From Tamarix chinensis (taxonomy: Eukaryota > Streptophyta > Magnoliopsida > Caryophyllales > Tamaricaceae): a DNA stretch of 64,000 nucleotides. The stretch spans positions 66,361,566 through 66,425,565 of the forward strand of contig CM060174.1 in NCBI GenBank assembly GCA_030549775.1, in the 5' to 3' direction. Both the position numbers and the translations under genes were made by a program. Of the stretch, positions 25,300 through 36,799 are shown piece after piece. Under the pieces are notes generated by a model. The model was not told the DNA's origin, made no database searches, and worked only from the letters and a program-made list of their open reading frames with translations. Each line of letters starts with the position of its first letter. The first letter of the stretch is position 1.

Positions 25300-25560
25300 G
25301 AAATTTTTCACGCAAGCCATAAAACTCCCATGTGAAACCCTAGATTTAACTATGCAAACTCTAGATCTATCCATGCAAAACCCTAGATTCCACCATACAA
25401 AACCCTAGATTCAATCCATACAAAACCCTAGATGAGGTTCTCCCATACAAAACCATAAATTAGATTTTCCCATATAAAACTATAGATTAGATTCTCGCAT
25501 ACAAAACCATAGATTAGATTCTCCCATATAAAACCATAAATTAGATTCTCCCATGTAACA
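25300..25560. repeat. Minisatellite, AAACCCTAGATT...TCCCATAC type
   Basis: About nine units of roughly 26-28 bases carrying AAACCATAGATTAGATTC then TCCCATA. The minus-strand frame at 25,428-25,619 with repeated WENLIYGF is a by-product of this array. Confidence 0.85.
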
Positions 25561-26173
25561 CTATATATTAGAATCTCCCTCATGAAACCATAAATTCCCC
25601 ATTTTACTCTTCCACTCATGGATCATTAAAATACTTAGGTCAACTCACATCCCTTGGTCAACTTCTTTCCCCATCCTCCTTTTTCATCCTTTTCCCCACA
25701 CAAACAACATTAACATCCTCACATGCATGTCTAAAGGGTCACACACCATTCATCACATATACATAATACACAAGCCATGCAAATACATAAAAACATACTT
25801 CAACTCCACATCATACCACATACGAAATAATTAATAATGATAAACATAGAATATATAGCATACGAAGCACATAATGCATATAAACATACATAAGGCCTTA
25901 GTATCACCCTTACCTAAAACGACACCGATCTTGGAGCATGCTCCTACACCTTCTTAGGGCTTTGACTGGTCTCACCTATATGAGGGAAGAACTAAAATTA
26001 GATTCCCTCCTACCAAAAATACTATTATTCCTAATTTATTCTAAAACTAGGTTTTTGATAAAACAATAAAATATTGACAAAAATAACATTAACTAATTAC
26101 TAACTTTGCTAAAGATATAAGAAATAATAGTAATATTATAAAAGTTGGTAATATAAGGTTGAAGACTTTATCC

Positions 26174-26216
<43 letters not shown>

Positions 26217-26217
26217 C

Positions 26218-26273
<56 letters not shown>

Positions 26274-26274
26274 A
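26174..26274. repeat. Compound (TAA)n(TGA)n microsatellite, left side
   Basis: TAA units pass into a pure TGA run of about 19 units. It lies 125 bases outside the left CACTA end. The other half of the same trinucleotide-rich region continues at 43,310. Confidence 0.95.
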
Positions 26275-26398
26275 CTAAAATAATAATAGCAAAGACACTA
26301 ATAATATCAATGTTAATATTAACAAGAATAATAATAATATTAACAATAATAATAAAAAGGCCATTACTCAAAAACAAAGTGAAATAAGGGTTTCGGCC

Positions 26399-26427
26399 CA
26401 TAACAACATAAACTATCAAAGACAACG
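26399..26427 (+). repeat. CACTA left terminal inverted repeat
   Basis: Pairs with the reverse complement of 43,276-43,304 (20 of 29 bases). It has lost the canonical CACTA start (now CATAAC), so the end is probably not a substrate any more. Confidence 0.75.
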
Positions 26428-26960
26428 GTTATGTATATAACCTACAACGCGTAACATCCATTGTAAATGTAAGCGATGTCTTTAAGAGACTTCAAAGACA
26501 ATGGTTCCGGTCACCGTTGTGGAAAGTTTTTTACAACGGGTGTTTCCCCGTTGTTAATCATCACGATATCCGTTGTTGAAGATTAAAGACAATGGTTTTA
26601 CACTCGTTGTTAATCGTGCAGATATTCGTTGTCAAATAGAAAAGACAACGGGTAAAAACCCGTTGTTAATCTTGAAGATATCCGTTGTCGAATAGAAAAA
26701 ACAACGGTTAAAAACCCATTGTTAATTTTCAATATATTCGTTGTCGAATAGAAAAGACAACGGTTAAGAACCTGTTGTCAATCTTTTAGTTACCCGCTAT
26801 AATTAAATTTTCACAACGGGTCATTACCTATTGTTAATATCAAATTTAACCATTGTAGATTGTTTTATACATCAGGTATTTAACCGTTGTGTTTCTAGAC
26901 ATTACCCACTGTTTTATATTTCAACAACGAGTGCTTAACTGTTGTTGATGTTATATTCAA
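26405..26960. repeat. CACTA left subterminal repeat array
   Basis: Units about 60 bases apart alternate ACAACGG and CCGTTGT, e.g. GACAACGGGTAAAAACCCGTTGTTAA, each a near-palindrome. This is the usual place where CACTA transposase-like proteins bind. Confidence 0.8.
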
Positions 26961-26984
26961 AACCCGCTATATATACGGTTGTAT

Positions 26985-27245
26985 TTTCAACCTGAACCTG
27001 CTTTATATACTCCATACTATATTTAAAAACTGATATACATATGTATACACACACACACACACACTCACATATATACATACAACATGAACCTGCTATATAC
27101 ACGGTTATATTCAACCTAAACCTGCTTTATACGCAATCGATTATATACAACATGAACCTGTTTTATTATATCCAAAACCATCTATATACAATCCATACTA
27201 TATCCAAAACATGTTATATTCACAATCAATTATATACAACCTAAA
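26985..27245. repeat. Short repeats AACCTGAACCTGCTTTATATAC, with (AC)n
   Basis: Degenerate copies of AACCTGAACCTGCTATATAC spaced 40-60 bases, with an (AC)n run at 27,044-27,065. It lies just inside the left subterminal array of the CACTA element. The short frame over it is not a gene. Confidence 0.6.
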
Positions 27246-27249
27246 ATTG

Positions 27250-28004
27250 ATATATAGATATATAAAATAAGACTACACATAAATAACAATTTCATGTGCT
27301 GATAGATCCTTAACCACACAAAGTTGTTCCATCTTTTGAACCTGAATCCAGCAATAGTTTCACCACCTATGTTTCTCAGCATACAACAGTGTTCTATGAT
27401 GTCCAGTGGACATTATTTACAAGAATATAAAATGGGGAAGAATGTCAAGTCCATGCCCCAAATCCCAACCTGCTCAAAATTATTTGCCAGGAAATAAAAC
27501 CCAAGTGAGGAAAAGTTCTCCAACTGAGAATTCAACGACTTTCATAAAACCACTTAACTGATCAGTGGTCAACAAACATATAAGACATTCAAAACAAATA
27601 AGAAGCATAAAACTAACATATGTCCTTTTCTACTCAACTTAGCATAAAACCTATGTTTCTCAACATACAACAGTGTTCTATCATGTCACTATGCACAGCT
27701 GAAATGGGATGGGATGCAAGTAGAGAAGTTTGTTAATAAATAACTCCAAGTCCCAGAAAGTACCAAAAGTCCCACAGAGGCGGATGGGGTTGGTCGAATA
27801 AAAGAGCTAGGCCTAAGGATCAACTTTCTCTTGTTTGTGAACACAACACGAGGGCACTGATTGCAAATCTCTAACTAAATGAATTCGTAAATTATAAATA
27901 CTAGGGTTTTATGTTTCATAAACTTATTGAATTTACATACAAGTAACAAAATATCAATGTTAGATGGAGGGCATTGAATAGATAAGTGGATAAACAAAAA
28001 AAAG

Positions 28005-28067
<63 letters not shown>

Positions 28068-28230
28068 TGACATGAAAAAACTAAATTGCAGTTATTATAC
28101 ACAATTAATATACACCTAAAATAGAAGAGAACCTAAATATGAAATAAACTATTTAACCACAAAAATAATGATAATCAACACATGTACAATACTAATGAAA
28201 AAAACCAAAATAACACTAATAAGATCACTG
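27250..28230. other. CACTA internal filler, no gene
   Basis: A 35-base block CTATGTTTCTCARCATACAACAGTGTTCTAT occurs twice (near 27,367 and 27,651). An (AAT)n run lies at 28,009-28,067. No coding signal. Confidence 0.5.
28009..28067. repeat. (TAA)n microsatellite
   Basis: Pure trinucleotide run of about 19 units inside the CACTA element. Confidence 0.95.
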
Positions 28231-28239
28231 TCAATTTGT

Positions 28240-28620
28240 GTTCTAGGTGCAAACTCATGTTAAAATGATATAAGAAGGTCCCGAACATGATGCCAACTGC
28301 CTTGATTCATCAACACCATGCATCCTCAGTGAGTCCTAGACAAGTCAAACAATACCAATACCACTTCACTTTGACTTTTTCTAGGTTTATATCTTCACCT
28401 TTTATGATCTTTCAAATGAATCTTTTCTCAACTCTTTACCAAAAATTTAGATAATATATCTTCACATGACTAAACCACCCCAATCTCAACTCCAACATCT
28501 TTCTTTCAGTGGATGTAGTTGACTCTTTAATCCTTACAAGTACTTCATTACTAATTCTTCTATAATTTATAAGATTACATACATCCAACAAAACATCCTC
28601 ATCTTTTCCACCAACTTATT
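28240..28620 (-). pseudogene. LINE reverse-transcriptase tail fragment
   Basis: On the minus strand a frame with stops resembles the C-terminal end of plant LINE ORF2. MLELRLGWFSHVK (compare LRWFGHVxRR) comes first, then a Lys-rich segment with KVKVKWYWYCL and LGLTEDAW (compare DLxxLGLTEDMAxDR). No poly-A or target duplication was defined. Confidence 0.4.
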
Positions 28621-28699
28621 AACTTGATTTAGCATAATTACATATACAAACACAAAATTATTGAATAAATTATTTGATTAAAATATTCAAAATACAATT

Positions 28700-30250
28700 A
28701 AGAATGCATTTTTTTATGGGAAAGTAAATTTTTTAGTCGAGACTTTATATCCAAAGTTTTTTAAACTAATGGAATATATGACGATTACGAATTTATCATG
28801 ATAAATCTAAAAAGCTAACTTTGTTTAGTTTATTTCAAGAGACTATTCTTATTTTAGATACAAAAAAGGTGAAGAAATTAAAAAAGAAGAAGGGAGTAAA
28901 CAGTAAAGATAATTATGTAACAAAATTATTGAACACCAAGGTTGCACAGGGACAAAGATGAGGACATGAGAACTTCTAAAATAGAAAAATGATATGTTGG
29001 AATCCAAGAAAATTTAGGATCCATACCGATGATAATTGTTCATACATGATGACTAAATCTTTGCTAAAGGACAAGTATGAGTGTTGCAAGCAAACATGTA
29101 GTAGATGTATTCAATCTCACCCGAATTTTGGAGGGGGGACATTAACGAGTGTCCATTCTACCATGCTCAATACTTGTGCTGCGAAAATAAGCAATAAATG
29201 CGGAATCCAAATTCAAAATTCCAAATCCTGTCGAAAGAAGAAAACTTGAAGGGAACACATAACAAATGACATTTTTGAAAATAGAAAAATTTGATAACCA
29301 GTCTTCTCAGGTTTTCTCAGTCAATATTTTTTTTTAGGTTTCCACCAAATTTAACACCCTAAAATCCAAAGGAAGTACGAGCTACTCTAGTTAGGTCCCC
29401 CCTTCCCACCTCATCCCTCTACCCCTTCTCTTCTCAGTCTTCATTGGCTCACCATCATTTTCCTACCCCTTTTGTTTTGCTCCCATTAATTCACAAATCC
29501 ACATCGATAGTGAAAAAAAAAGGGAAAAGGGAGAATAGCAGGGGGTCGATATAGTTTTCTATGCTCTTGTTCATTTAGTATGAATTTTCCATCTCTTAAG
29601 TTTCTACAGAAAGAATTGGGAAAGGACTGATCTCAGTAAAGATTCCGATCCAAGCAACAAAAATGTCCTTTTGCAGATGCAGTTTTGGGATGACTGGTGG
29701 GTTAATGAAGATGAGCACCAATAGAGGTTCTGTGACATGATTGGCATAAATAATAACTGGCATTGGTCCCCTTTCCAGCATAAGTTTCTAGTTTTGATGT
29801 TGCTGATTTGCAAAGGATCTTGTCATGCATGACTTCGGCATTGTTCTCTAGAACTTATTTTTACAAAATCATATTAGTACCAATCATATCAAATCAACAC
29901 TAATAATATCATATTGGATTAGTATAATAATTAATAATTTTAATACCTATGTAAATGGAAGGTTGTCGTGTAAATAGTAGATTGGTGAACTCAGTTGAAA
30001 AAAGGAGGCTCAAGTCTTCCTCAACAGAAGGTGGTCCATACTATAGATTTCTTAGCCATCATAAGTAAAAGCTTAATTGACGTTCTCACACGGATCAATC
30101 TTCCTATAAAAAATCTTTTATCACCTCTATAGGATATCCCAAAATAATTCAAATGAGGTATTGGACACTTAAATGGAAAGTAGCATCCAGATGGGATATC
30201 TGTTAGCTTTTCCTAAGGTGAGGGGCAGCCAGACTTTTGCAAGTAACAGT
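28700..30250. other. CACTA internal region, unassigned
   Basis: Open frames at 28,989-29,249 (plus; Cys-rich) and 29,596-29,813 (minus) have no recognisable domain. They could be degraded captured exons or chance. The stretch leads into the ISWI exon at 30,290. Confidence 0.35.
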
Positions 30251-30254
30251 TTTA

Positions 30255-30448
30255 TATATGGAAACTTCCACTCAGTTTGATCTCCCTAAATGGCTATCAA
30301 GGAAAAGTCTGCTTTACGCCGCTTTAGCTGGCGATATATTATCATTGATGAAGCCCATCGAATCAAGAATGAAAATTCACTCCTGTCAAAAATAATGTGA
30401 CTGTACAATACCAATTACCGTCTTCTGATCACCGGAACTCCACTCCAG
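30255..30448 (+). pseudogene. Captured ISWI chromatin-remodeller ATPase exon
   Basis: From 30,290 the plus strand reads [12 protein letters not shown], then [18 protein letters not shown], then NYRLLITGTPLQ, ending at a splice donor (CCAG/GTACTT, exon end 30,448). This is the Walker B/DEAH region (DEAH codons 30,347-30,358) through motif III of the SNF2-type helicase of plant ISWI remodellers (CHR11/CHR17 group). One stop interrupts it: TGA at 30,398-30,400, where the family has Arg, so CGA to TGA. The bases just upstream still echo GKFDxCVTSFE but are frameshifted. It lies in opposite orientation to the CACTA genes and has no neighbouring exons in reading form, so it is a transduplicated gene piece, not a gene. 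Confidence 0.78.
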
Positions 30449-30449
30449 G

Positions 30450-31412
30450 TACTTAACTCTAACCCTTCGGCTAATAGATGTTGTGGGTCTTGTTGTTTGT
30501 ATCTCCTAATATCTGCGCCCTTTTTTGAGCAGTTGATTTCCCCCTTTTTTTAATTTTTGATTAATAGTTCTGATGCATGCTGATATAAATGGGTAGTTCA
30601 GCAGCCTTAATATCCACATTTTGCTTTGCTAGAATGCTTGTATGTAGTGGAAATGGGTTTATGTGTGATATGACTATCCAATACTAGAGTAATTTTCCAT
30701 CTTCATTGATATCGATTACGGAATAGCTAAAGAACGAAGCTCAATCCCAACTAGGAATTTGATAATTATGTCAAACACAATCAACCACAGAGAAAGAAAT
30801 AAAAGAGGAAAACAAGCTAGTGGGTGAAATAATTCACAGTCCTTAGACCTAAATACCATCACCCTAACCACAAGTTCATGAATATTCATCATCAAATACT
30901 AATCGTATCGTTCGAACAAACCCCAAAGACCCCATCTTGTTCAAGCAAAATTCAAAATACACGCCAAACTAAGCATCAAAAACTCACGTTAACCCCATAC
31001 AAAATTTGAACATAGACAAAATTAATTATCGCAAAATTACCAACTTCTGGGGACTCTCAAGACTTCAATCAAGGTTGACGAAGTAGAAAAGCCAAATTAC
31101 CTACAACCCAGATGGCAAATAAAATGATCCAACATTGTTATCGGTCGATTACAACTACTATCCAGAGTCCATATTAAATGGACAAAGCAATTGAAATGAT
31201 AAAAGAGTATACTGATTCCTTATTTCCTCTCTTAGATATTAATGCAGATTACAAATTACAGCAATTCAATTGGGAAATTATGTGGTCTTAACAAATCCCA
31301 TCATTTGATTAAATATAGGGACATATCCATAAACAAATCCAACTAGATCATTCTACCATTCAATCATTACCAATGTGAGTTATAGTAATGACAAGAAGGG
31401 AAACACACACAC
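30450..31412. other. CACTA internal filler after the captured exon
   Basis: The first 150-200 bases may be intron captured with the ISWI exon, since they start with a good donor and are T-rich. The remainder shows no coding signal. Confidence 0.35.
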
Positions 31413-32946
31413 TGATAGATGAGATTTATATGTTATTTTGCTAAGTAAAAATGTCATTTATTCCTCATTACTTTTATAACATGTAATCTTTTCTCGAGTT
31501 TTTCTCTTTTGGATAGATTTTGCAGGAAAAGATAAAAATGAAGAAATTCAAAGTAGAAATCGATGGAAAGAGAAAAGGCAACAAAGAACACATCAATAGA
31601 TATGGAATCAATGGAAGAAAAGACTGGAAATGAAGAATATATATCAAAGGGAAGATTGTGTTGAAATTTCATGAAGAAATAATGAAGGAACAAGAAACAC
31701 GGCCCCCCCGTGTTTCCTAAACACGGCCCGTGTTTTTCTATCAGCACACAGATTTCAGCACTTAAAATTCAGCATTTGGCCGAGAGTTCAAGGAAAAATA
31801 CGGGGGTCCCGTGTTTTTCTCAAATTCTGTAACCGTTCGCGCAACGTTTCCCCGATATATTTCTAAAGTTTGAACATTCGAAAAGTAGTTCGGGGGGAGT
31901 TCGAGAATGGGATTTTCTCTTTCTCTCTATACTCTCTAGATACCACATGTAATTTGTAATTCCAATTCTTTTTCTCTCCATTGTACTCAATTGAACAATC
32001 AACAATCTGCAATTCAATTCGATAAGTTCTTCTCCATTCCTCTTTTAATTGCAAGTTTTGATTTTTGATTGAATGCAATTCAATTCTCTTTGCTGCATTA
32101 TTATTTTTCTTGTGTTTAGTGTTTCATTGTTAATTTATTTATAAGCATTGATGTTAATTATAGATTATTGCATTTAATTGTGTGTTACTGCAATTATGTA
32201 GATAATATAAAGTAGGAGGATTTGATGACGGAATTAGGGTTTTGGATTTTGAATTCATGATTCTAGATGGAATTTAATTGAATTGATGGAGGGAATTGAA
32301 TGATCTCGCATCATAGATTAAGAATTTAAACTAATTAGACTGATCACCTATCTAGTTTAGATCTTAATCTACGCTAGGATAACGGAATTAATACGTAATT
32401 GTTAATTACCATTTCCATAGTAGCAAAAGATTAATTATTAATCTTGTCCATTAATTCGTATGATTGCATGATCCGAGCTTATGTGATTATGGTCATAGTT
32501 GACTGCTTTCCATTCGTAATGCTGCCGTTAATTGAATCTAGTGTTCTTAACCTAGGTTATTAATTGGTTAGGTGATAAATTGAGAGCTTATTCAATTTAT
32601 TAAAATTGAGAGAAAGCAAAGAGATGAATTATTATGAGTTTCTACAAGTCAACATTAAATCATTTAGAATATTTCGTTTCTCCTTGATTATTTGATATCC
32701 TAATTCCATAATCAATACTTCCTATCCTTATTCATTAATTAGTGAGTACAATGTTTTATTATTTATCCATAGTTTAGATATTGATGATAGAATTATATGT
32801 TATTGCATAACCGGGGGTTTAACATCAATTACAGAATTATTGATTATATACCATTCCTTGTGGGTTCGACTCCTTCTTGCCTTATACTACGTATTTGGGA
32901 ATTAGGATTTATTTATTAAATTTGTTGTACATACGACAGTGCATCA
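31413..32946 (+). mobile_element. Solo LTR, 1.5 kb, inside the CACTA element
   Basis: Opens TGATAGATGAG and closes CAGTGCATCA, so the ends read TGAT...ATCA. CACAC stands on both sides (31,408-31,412 and 32,947-32,951); since this is a simple repeat the duplication is weaker proof. The 3' part has CCTTGTGGGTTCGACTCC, typical of the end of many plant LTRs. A hairpin-forming AAACACGGCCC...CCGTGTTT block is at 31,697-31,738. No internal gag or pol. The superfamily is undecided. Confidence 0.65.
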
Positions 32947-33119
32947 CACACACACACAACACTCAGCTAGAATAAGCTCTTCAGAACAGTATATATATTG
33001 ACTTGTGAGGTATTTGGAGCAGTAACTCCATGAAGATTAAAATCACCCATGAGTTTCCATAAGTTCACCTTCTAAGAAAAAAGTAAGTTAAAAAAAGAGA
33101 GAGAATTAAAATCACTTAC

Positions 33120-33303
33120 CAAGATTGTTGTTATTTGGCTGTACAAGTTTCTTGGTCCCGCCTCCAAAATTAGCACCAGCATTAAGAGTAGCACCCCATT
33201 TTTGCATCTTACTGCAATTGAGATTCTCTTTCTCATTAGGTTTACGCTTTCTGGTCCATGCATTACCTCCCTTTTTCTTCCTCAAGGTTGCTATCATATC
33301 TTT
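33120..33303 (-). pseudogene. Exon-like reading frame, unassigned, inside CACTA
   Basis: An open minus-strand frame of about 60 codons, rich in Lys/Arg then Gly/Asn (KDMIATLRKKKGG, later WGATLNAGANFGGGTKKL), ends at a strong donor (CTTG/GTAAGT at 33,120/33,119). It begins near an acceptor-like CTAG just where the Ulp1-type gene stops, in another frame. Codon choice looks coding rather than random AT-rich DNA. I do not recognise the protein. It could be a captured host exon or an alternative last exon of the CACTA second gene. Confidence 0.4.
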
Positions 33304-33308
33304 ACCTG

Positions 33309-36300
33309 CTAGGTATTCAAATGAGAAATAACCATGGAGGCCCATTCCTCTTGAACTTCATCAATTTCTTCATTGGTGTAACATCGACCACTATATAACG
33401 TATAATACTACAAAATTAATTCACATTTTTTTAGTTAATATCCATGAGTAAGAATTCTTTACAGCTTAAAAAATTAAAATTACTTTCTTTGGAATTTGAG
33501 GTTGGGTTTTCATCTCATCTACAATCTCTTTCATGACCATCATGACATAATATCCACAATCTATCCCATTTGGCTGGTTAGGACACTATCTGTCAAAATA
33601 AAATACATTAGAGTATAAGAAACTTGCATAATTAGATACCATTTTCATAATAGAAATAATATATTACTTTAAACTCCATTTAGTTAATACCTCATCAACT
33701 ATCTCCCACTTTATTACACTTGTTGTCCTAAACCCTTTATTAGCTTGATACATTCTCATAGCCCTGCTCCAACATAATATATCATATGAAATGTAGGTTA
33801 TATAAAACATAACTGAAACTATATGTATACATAAATAGATACTTGGAATTTCAAACATCTTACATATTCACAATTTGTATGACTTCATCAGGTACAGGAC
33901 CATGGATAGAGTTGAGCCAATAACACATTTGGCATGAAGGATAGACTATAAAAAGTATCCAATGATTCCTACAATTCAAGAGATTACATGTTTAGTAATT
34001 AAAAAAATTTCATTAATATATTACATAAATTTAAATTCTTACTTTTGAATGTATGGAGCAAAAAATAATTTCTTTTGAGGATGTGCACAAAAAACATATG
34101 CTAGATGTCGTGCTTGATCCTGTAGTTTGTCATTATAAATCAAAATCATATTTGGACACAATAACCCAACAATAGATATCCCATCATGCTCACACTTTTC
34201 AAATATTATTTTGTATAGAAATATATTAACATGTGAGAATACATACATAATTAAACATATTAAATTATATACAATTAATTCATGATACTCACTTGTTATA
34301 TGCTGCCATAACTGAGTTCTCAACTTTGCCTCTATTATGAACTATATTGATACATTCACGATCGATCAGAATATCATATTCATGGAACATAACTGCTTTA
34401 GGACATGGAATCATGATCGAATCTGTAAATTCCATTCCATCAGCATAACCTTTCAACATCCTCAAGTTGATGCACTTTTTCCCCAAAGTGACAGAACTTG
34501 AGAATTGTGGCTTAGACTGACCCTTTTCTACCTTAGAAACAGGTTTCATAGCATTTACCCTTTTCTTCTTAGTTGGTAAAGGTTTTTTATGTTGTGAAGG
34601 TTTTGGTTCAATCTGATTAGGGTGTAGTGTATCCTGATTAAGGTGTGTTGTATCCTTTATAGTACAACCATCACAAAAATAATACATGAGAAGCCATATT
34701 AGCATGATGTAAAAATAAGTTATTTGAAATATTAATTAATACTTACCTCAACATTAAGATCTACTAGAGCTTTAGGCCATGCAACATAAGAGGAGAGTGT
34801 ATGCTGGACCTTCTGCATACTAGCTTCATCATTTGGCATGGGCAATGGAGCATCATCATCCAAAGAAACCTCAACAACAACTATCATATACTTGTCATCC
34901 AAAGGTTTATTGTGTAGCATGACAGTTTTAGTTCCATGGCATATACATACTCTTCCTATTGCCACTAGTCGATTTGGGTTACTTACCAATAACAAACATG
35001 GTATCTCCCTATATAAAATTAGACACAAATCATTTATCTTATCTATGTAATGATAATGAGAGATTATTTTGGCTTATTTATTTATTATGCTACTAAAAAG
35101 AATAAGAATATGAATCAAGATGTATAAAGAGCTATGAGTTTATTTGTATGGTATCTAATAAAATAGTATTATAGAAATTTCAATATAAAAGGTAGACATA
35201 TACCTTTGGTAGATCAAAAAAATGTGCATCTGAACAACTACCCTTGACACTAGGTGTAGAGGTCATCTCTGGCATGTGAATTACTTCCTTGTCCTTGTTG
35301 GATAAGAGAACATCAATCTTAAGCCACTACTCCTGCAAATTATTTTCCATCTTCTCTTGTGTCTCTTTCATTATTTCTTCCTTTATCCCCTCCTTTATCC
35401 GAGCTATCATATTCTCATACATACAAGTTGTTTGAGATGCATCTTGTGAGCGTAAATAATCTCTTAATGTAACTCTCACTCCACCAATCCTAACACAACC
35501 CAGATTTTTGGCTGTTCCCAATGCCTTAGTTAGAAAATCATTAGCAGGTGATGCAAATGATTCACTAGTCTCGGAAGTTTCCAATGCATTCTATCAAATA
35601 CCATAACCTAAGAGTTATATTTCAAAACATGTTATAAGGCTAATTGAAAGTTATAAATGAATATAATAACAAGGACTTACAATTTTCTCAACTACTTCCT
35701 TAATAGATTCATTCGTGATAGTACCATCTTTAAGGACCCTTGCATCCTTCCATAAGACATGTCTATCTATTATAGTGGTTTTAGGATCCAAACCTCTCTT
35801 TGCAATATGCATTTATTGAAAAGGTAAAAAAATATTAGAATTTAAGGTATAGATATAATAAAATGTTTCAGAAAAGTTTGTTAATTTCACTTACAATTTC
35901 TTACTCGAGACCAACATATCCCTTACGAGACAAGTTGTGATGGTATATATTCTTCAAAGCTAACTCTAGCATTGCTCCACTTTTTTCCTGTGATAATAAT
36001 CCAAATTATAGTGATATATAAAAAAAATAGATATGAAGAATACATGTTTTATACAATTATACCTTATATTCATTAGTCTGCTTTTTCCTTAGAAAAATAT
36101 CCCAATATTATTGTAAAATTCTATAGTTTTCTGGTGGCTCTTTTTGGATAGTGCCATCATCCTTATAAATGAAATTTCTTCCCAAAGTGGACTTAAATTG
36201 CCTCCATGCTTTTGTAACTCGAACAATAATTCCCTTCTTTAGATAAATAGGGATGTCAAAAACACCCTACCAAATTACACAAAATCATAGTCATAGTATA

Positions 36301-36633
36301 ATAATCATATAAAACATTAAATTTCTTTTTTTAAGGTGAATCAACTTACCGATATTTCTTCCCATGCAATTTCTTTTTTTTTTCTACTGGTACTTCATCC
36401 CACGTTTCATAGCTAATAGGCACATGATTACGTGCACACTCTCCTATGTATGTAGATAAAAGCTTACCATTTGCACAAATAGTCTGCCCCCTCATGTTCC
36501 ATTCCAAACTAAATTTTTCATTTCGTAATCATTTCATCGCCACCTGTTGCAATGTAGTAGGCCCCCTTTTTTTACAAGAGCCATGGGTTAAAGCACCTCC
36601 ACTAGTTGAAGCATCTCCATCATCACAAGCCAT
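33309..36633 (-). pseudogene. CACTA second gene: PTTA/En-Spm region plus Ulp1 (C48) protease
   Basis: A multi-exon minus-strand gene. The likely start is MACDDGDAS (36,633), with KKRGPTTLQQVA and YIGECARNHVPISYETWDEVP next. Then an FKSTLGRNFIYKDDG exon (36,230-36,080), an HHNLSRKGYVGLE exon (35,950), an MHIAKRGLDPK exon (35,810), the exon 35,584-35,327 (LGTAKNLGCVRIGGVRVTLRD) and HTLSSYVAWPKALVDLN (34,800-34,750). The Ulp1-like peptidase follows: GLLCPNMILIYNDKL, the catalytic His in NHWILFIVY (codon 33,962-33,964), LNS where an Asp is expected, and the catalytic Cys in NGIDCGYYVM (33,556-33,558). The stop is at 33,309-33,311 after EEWASMVISHLNT. In-frame stops (for example GLE*EI near 35,900 and ILQ*YW near 36,110) show it is broken. 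Such proteases accompany plant CACTA transposases; their role is uncertain. Confidence 0.75.
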
Positions 36634-36799
36634 GTCTCTAAAACACATAGTATAAGAAAAATGATGAAAATGATAAAGGAATCAATAAAAGCCTAAGTAA
36701 CTTTTTATTTCAAGAAGTTAGCAATTGTATGCATACTATCTAATCTACTTTATTGCATAATTTTATTGAAATAAGGTTAAAAGACATACCAAATACTAG

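Noticed and set aside
24909..25440. AAACCCTA words suggesting interstitial telomere
   Set aside because: Spacers between words are 14-20 bases; no head-to-tail AAACCCT array exists.
25428..25619. 63-residue frame with repeated WENLIYGF, looking like a repeat protein
   Set aside because: By-product of a 27-base minisatellite, whose length is a multiple of three.
26405..26960. Regularly spaced palindromic repeats, CRISPR-like at first sight
   Set aside because: The units are degenerate, occur at both ends of a CACTA element, and this is plant DNA; they are subterminal transposon repeats.
28989..29249. Cys-rich 86-residue frame in the CACTA element
   Set aside because: No recognisable domain, no splice signals and no family match that I can name; not listed as a gene.
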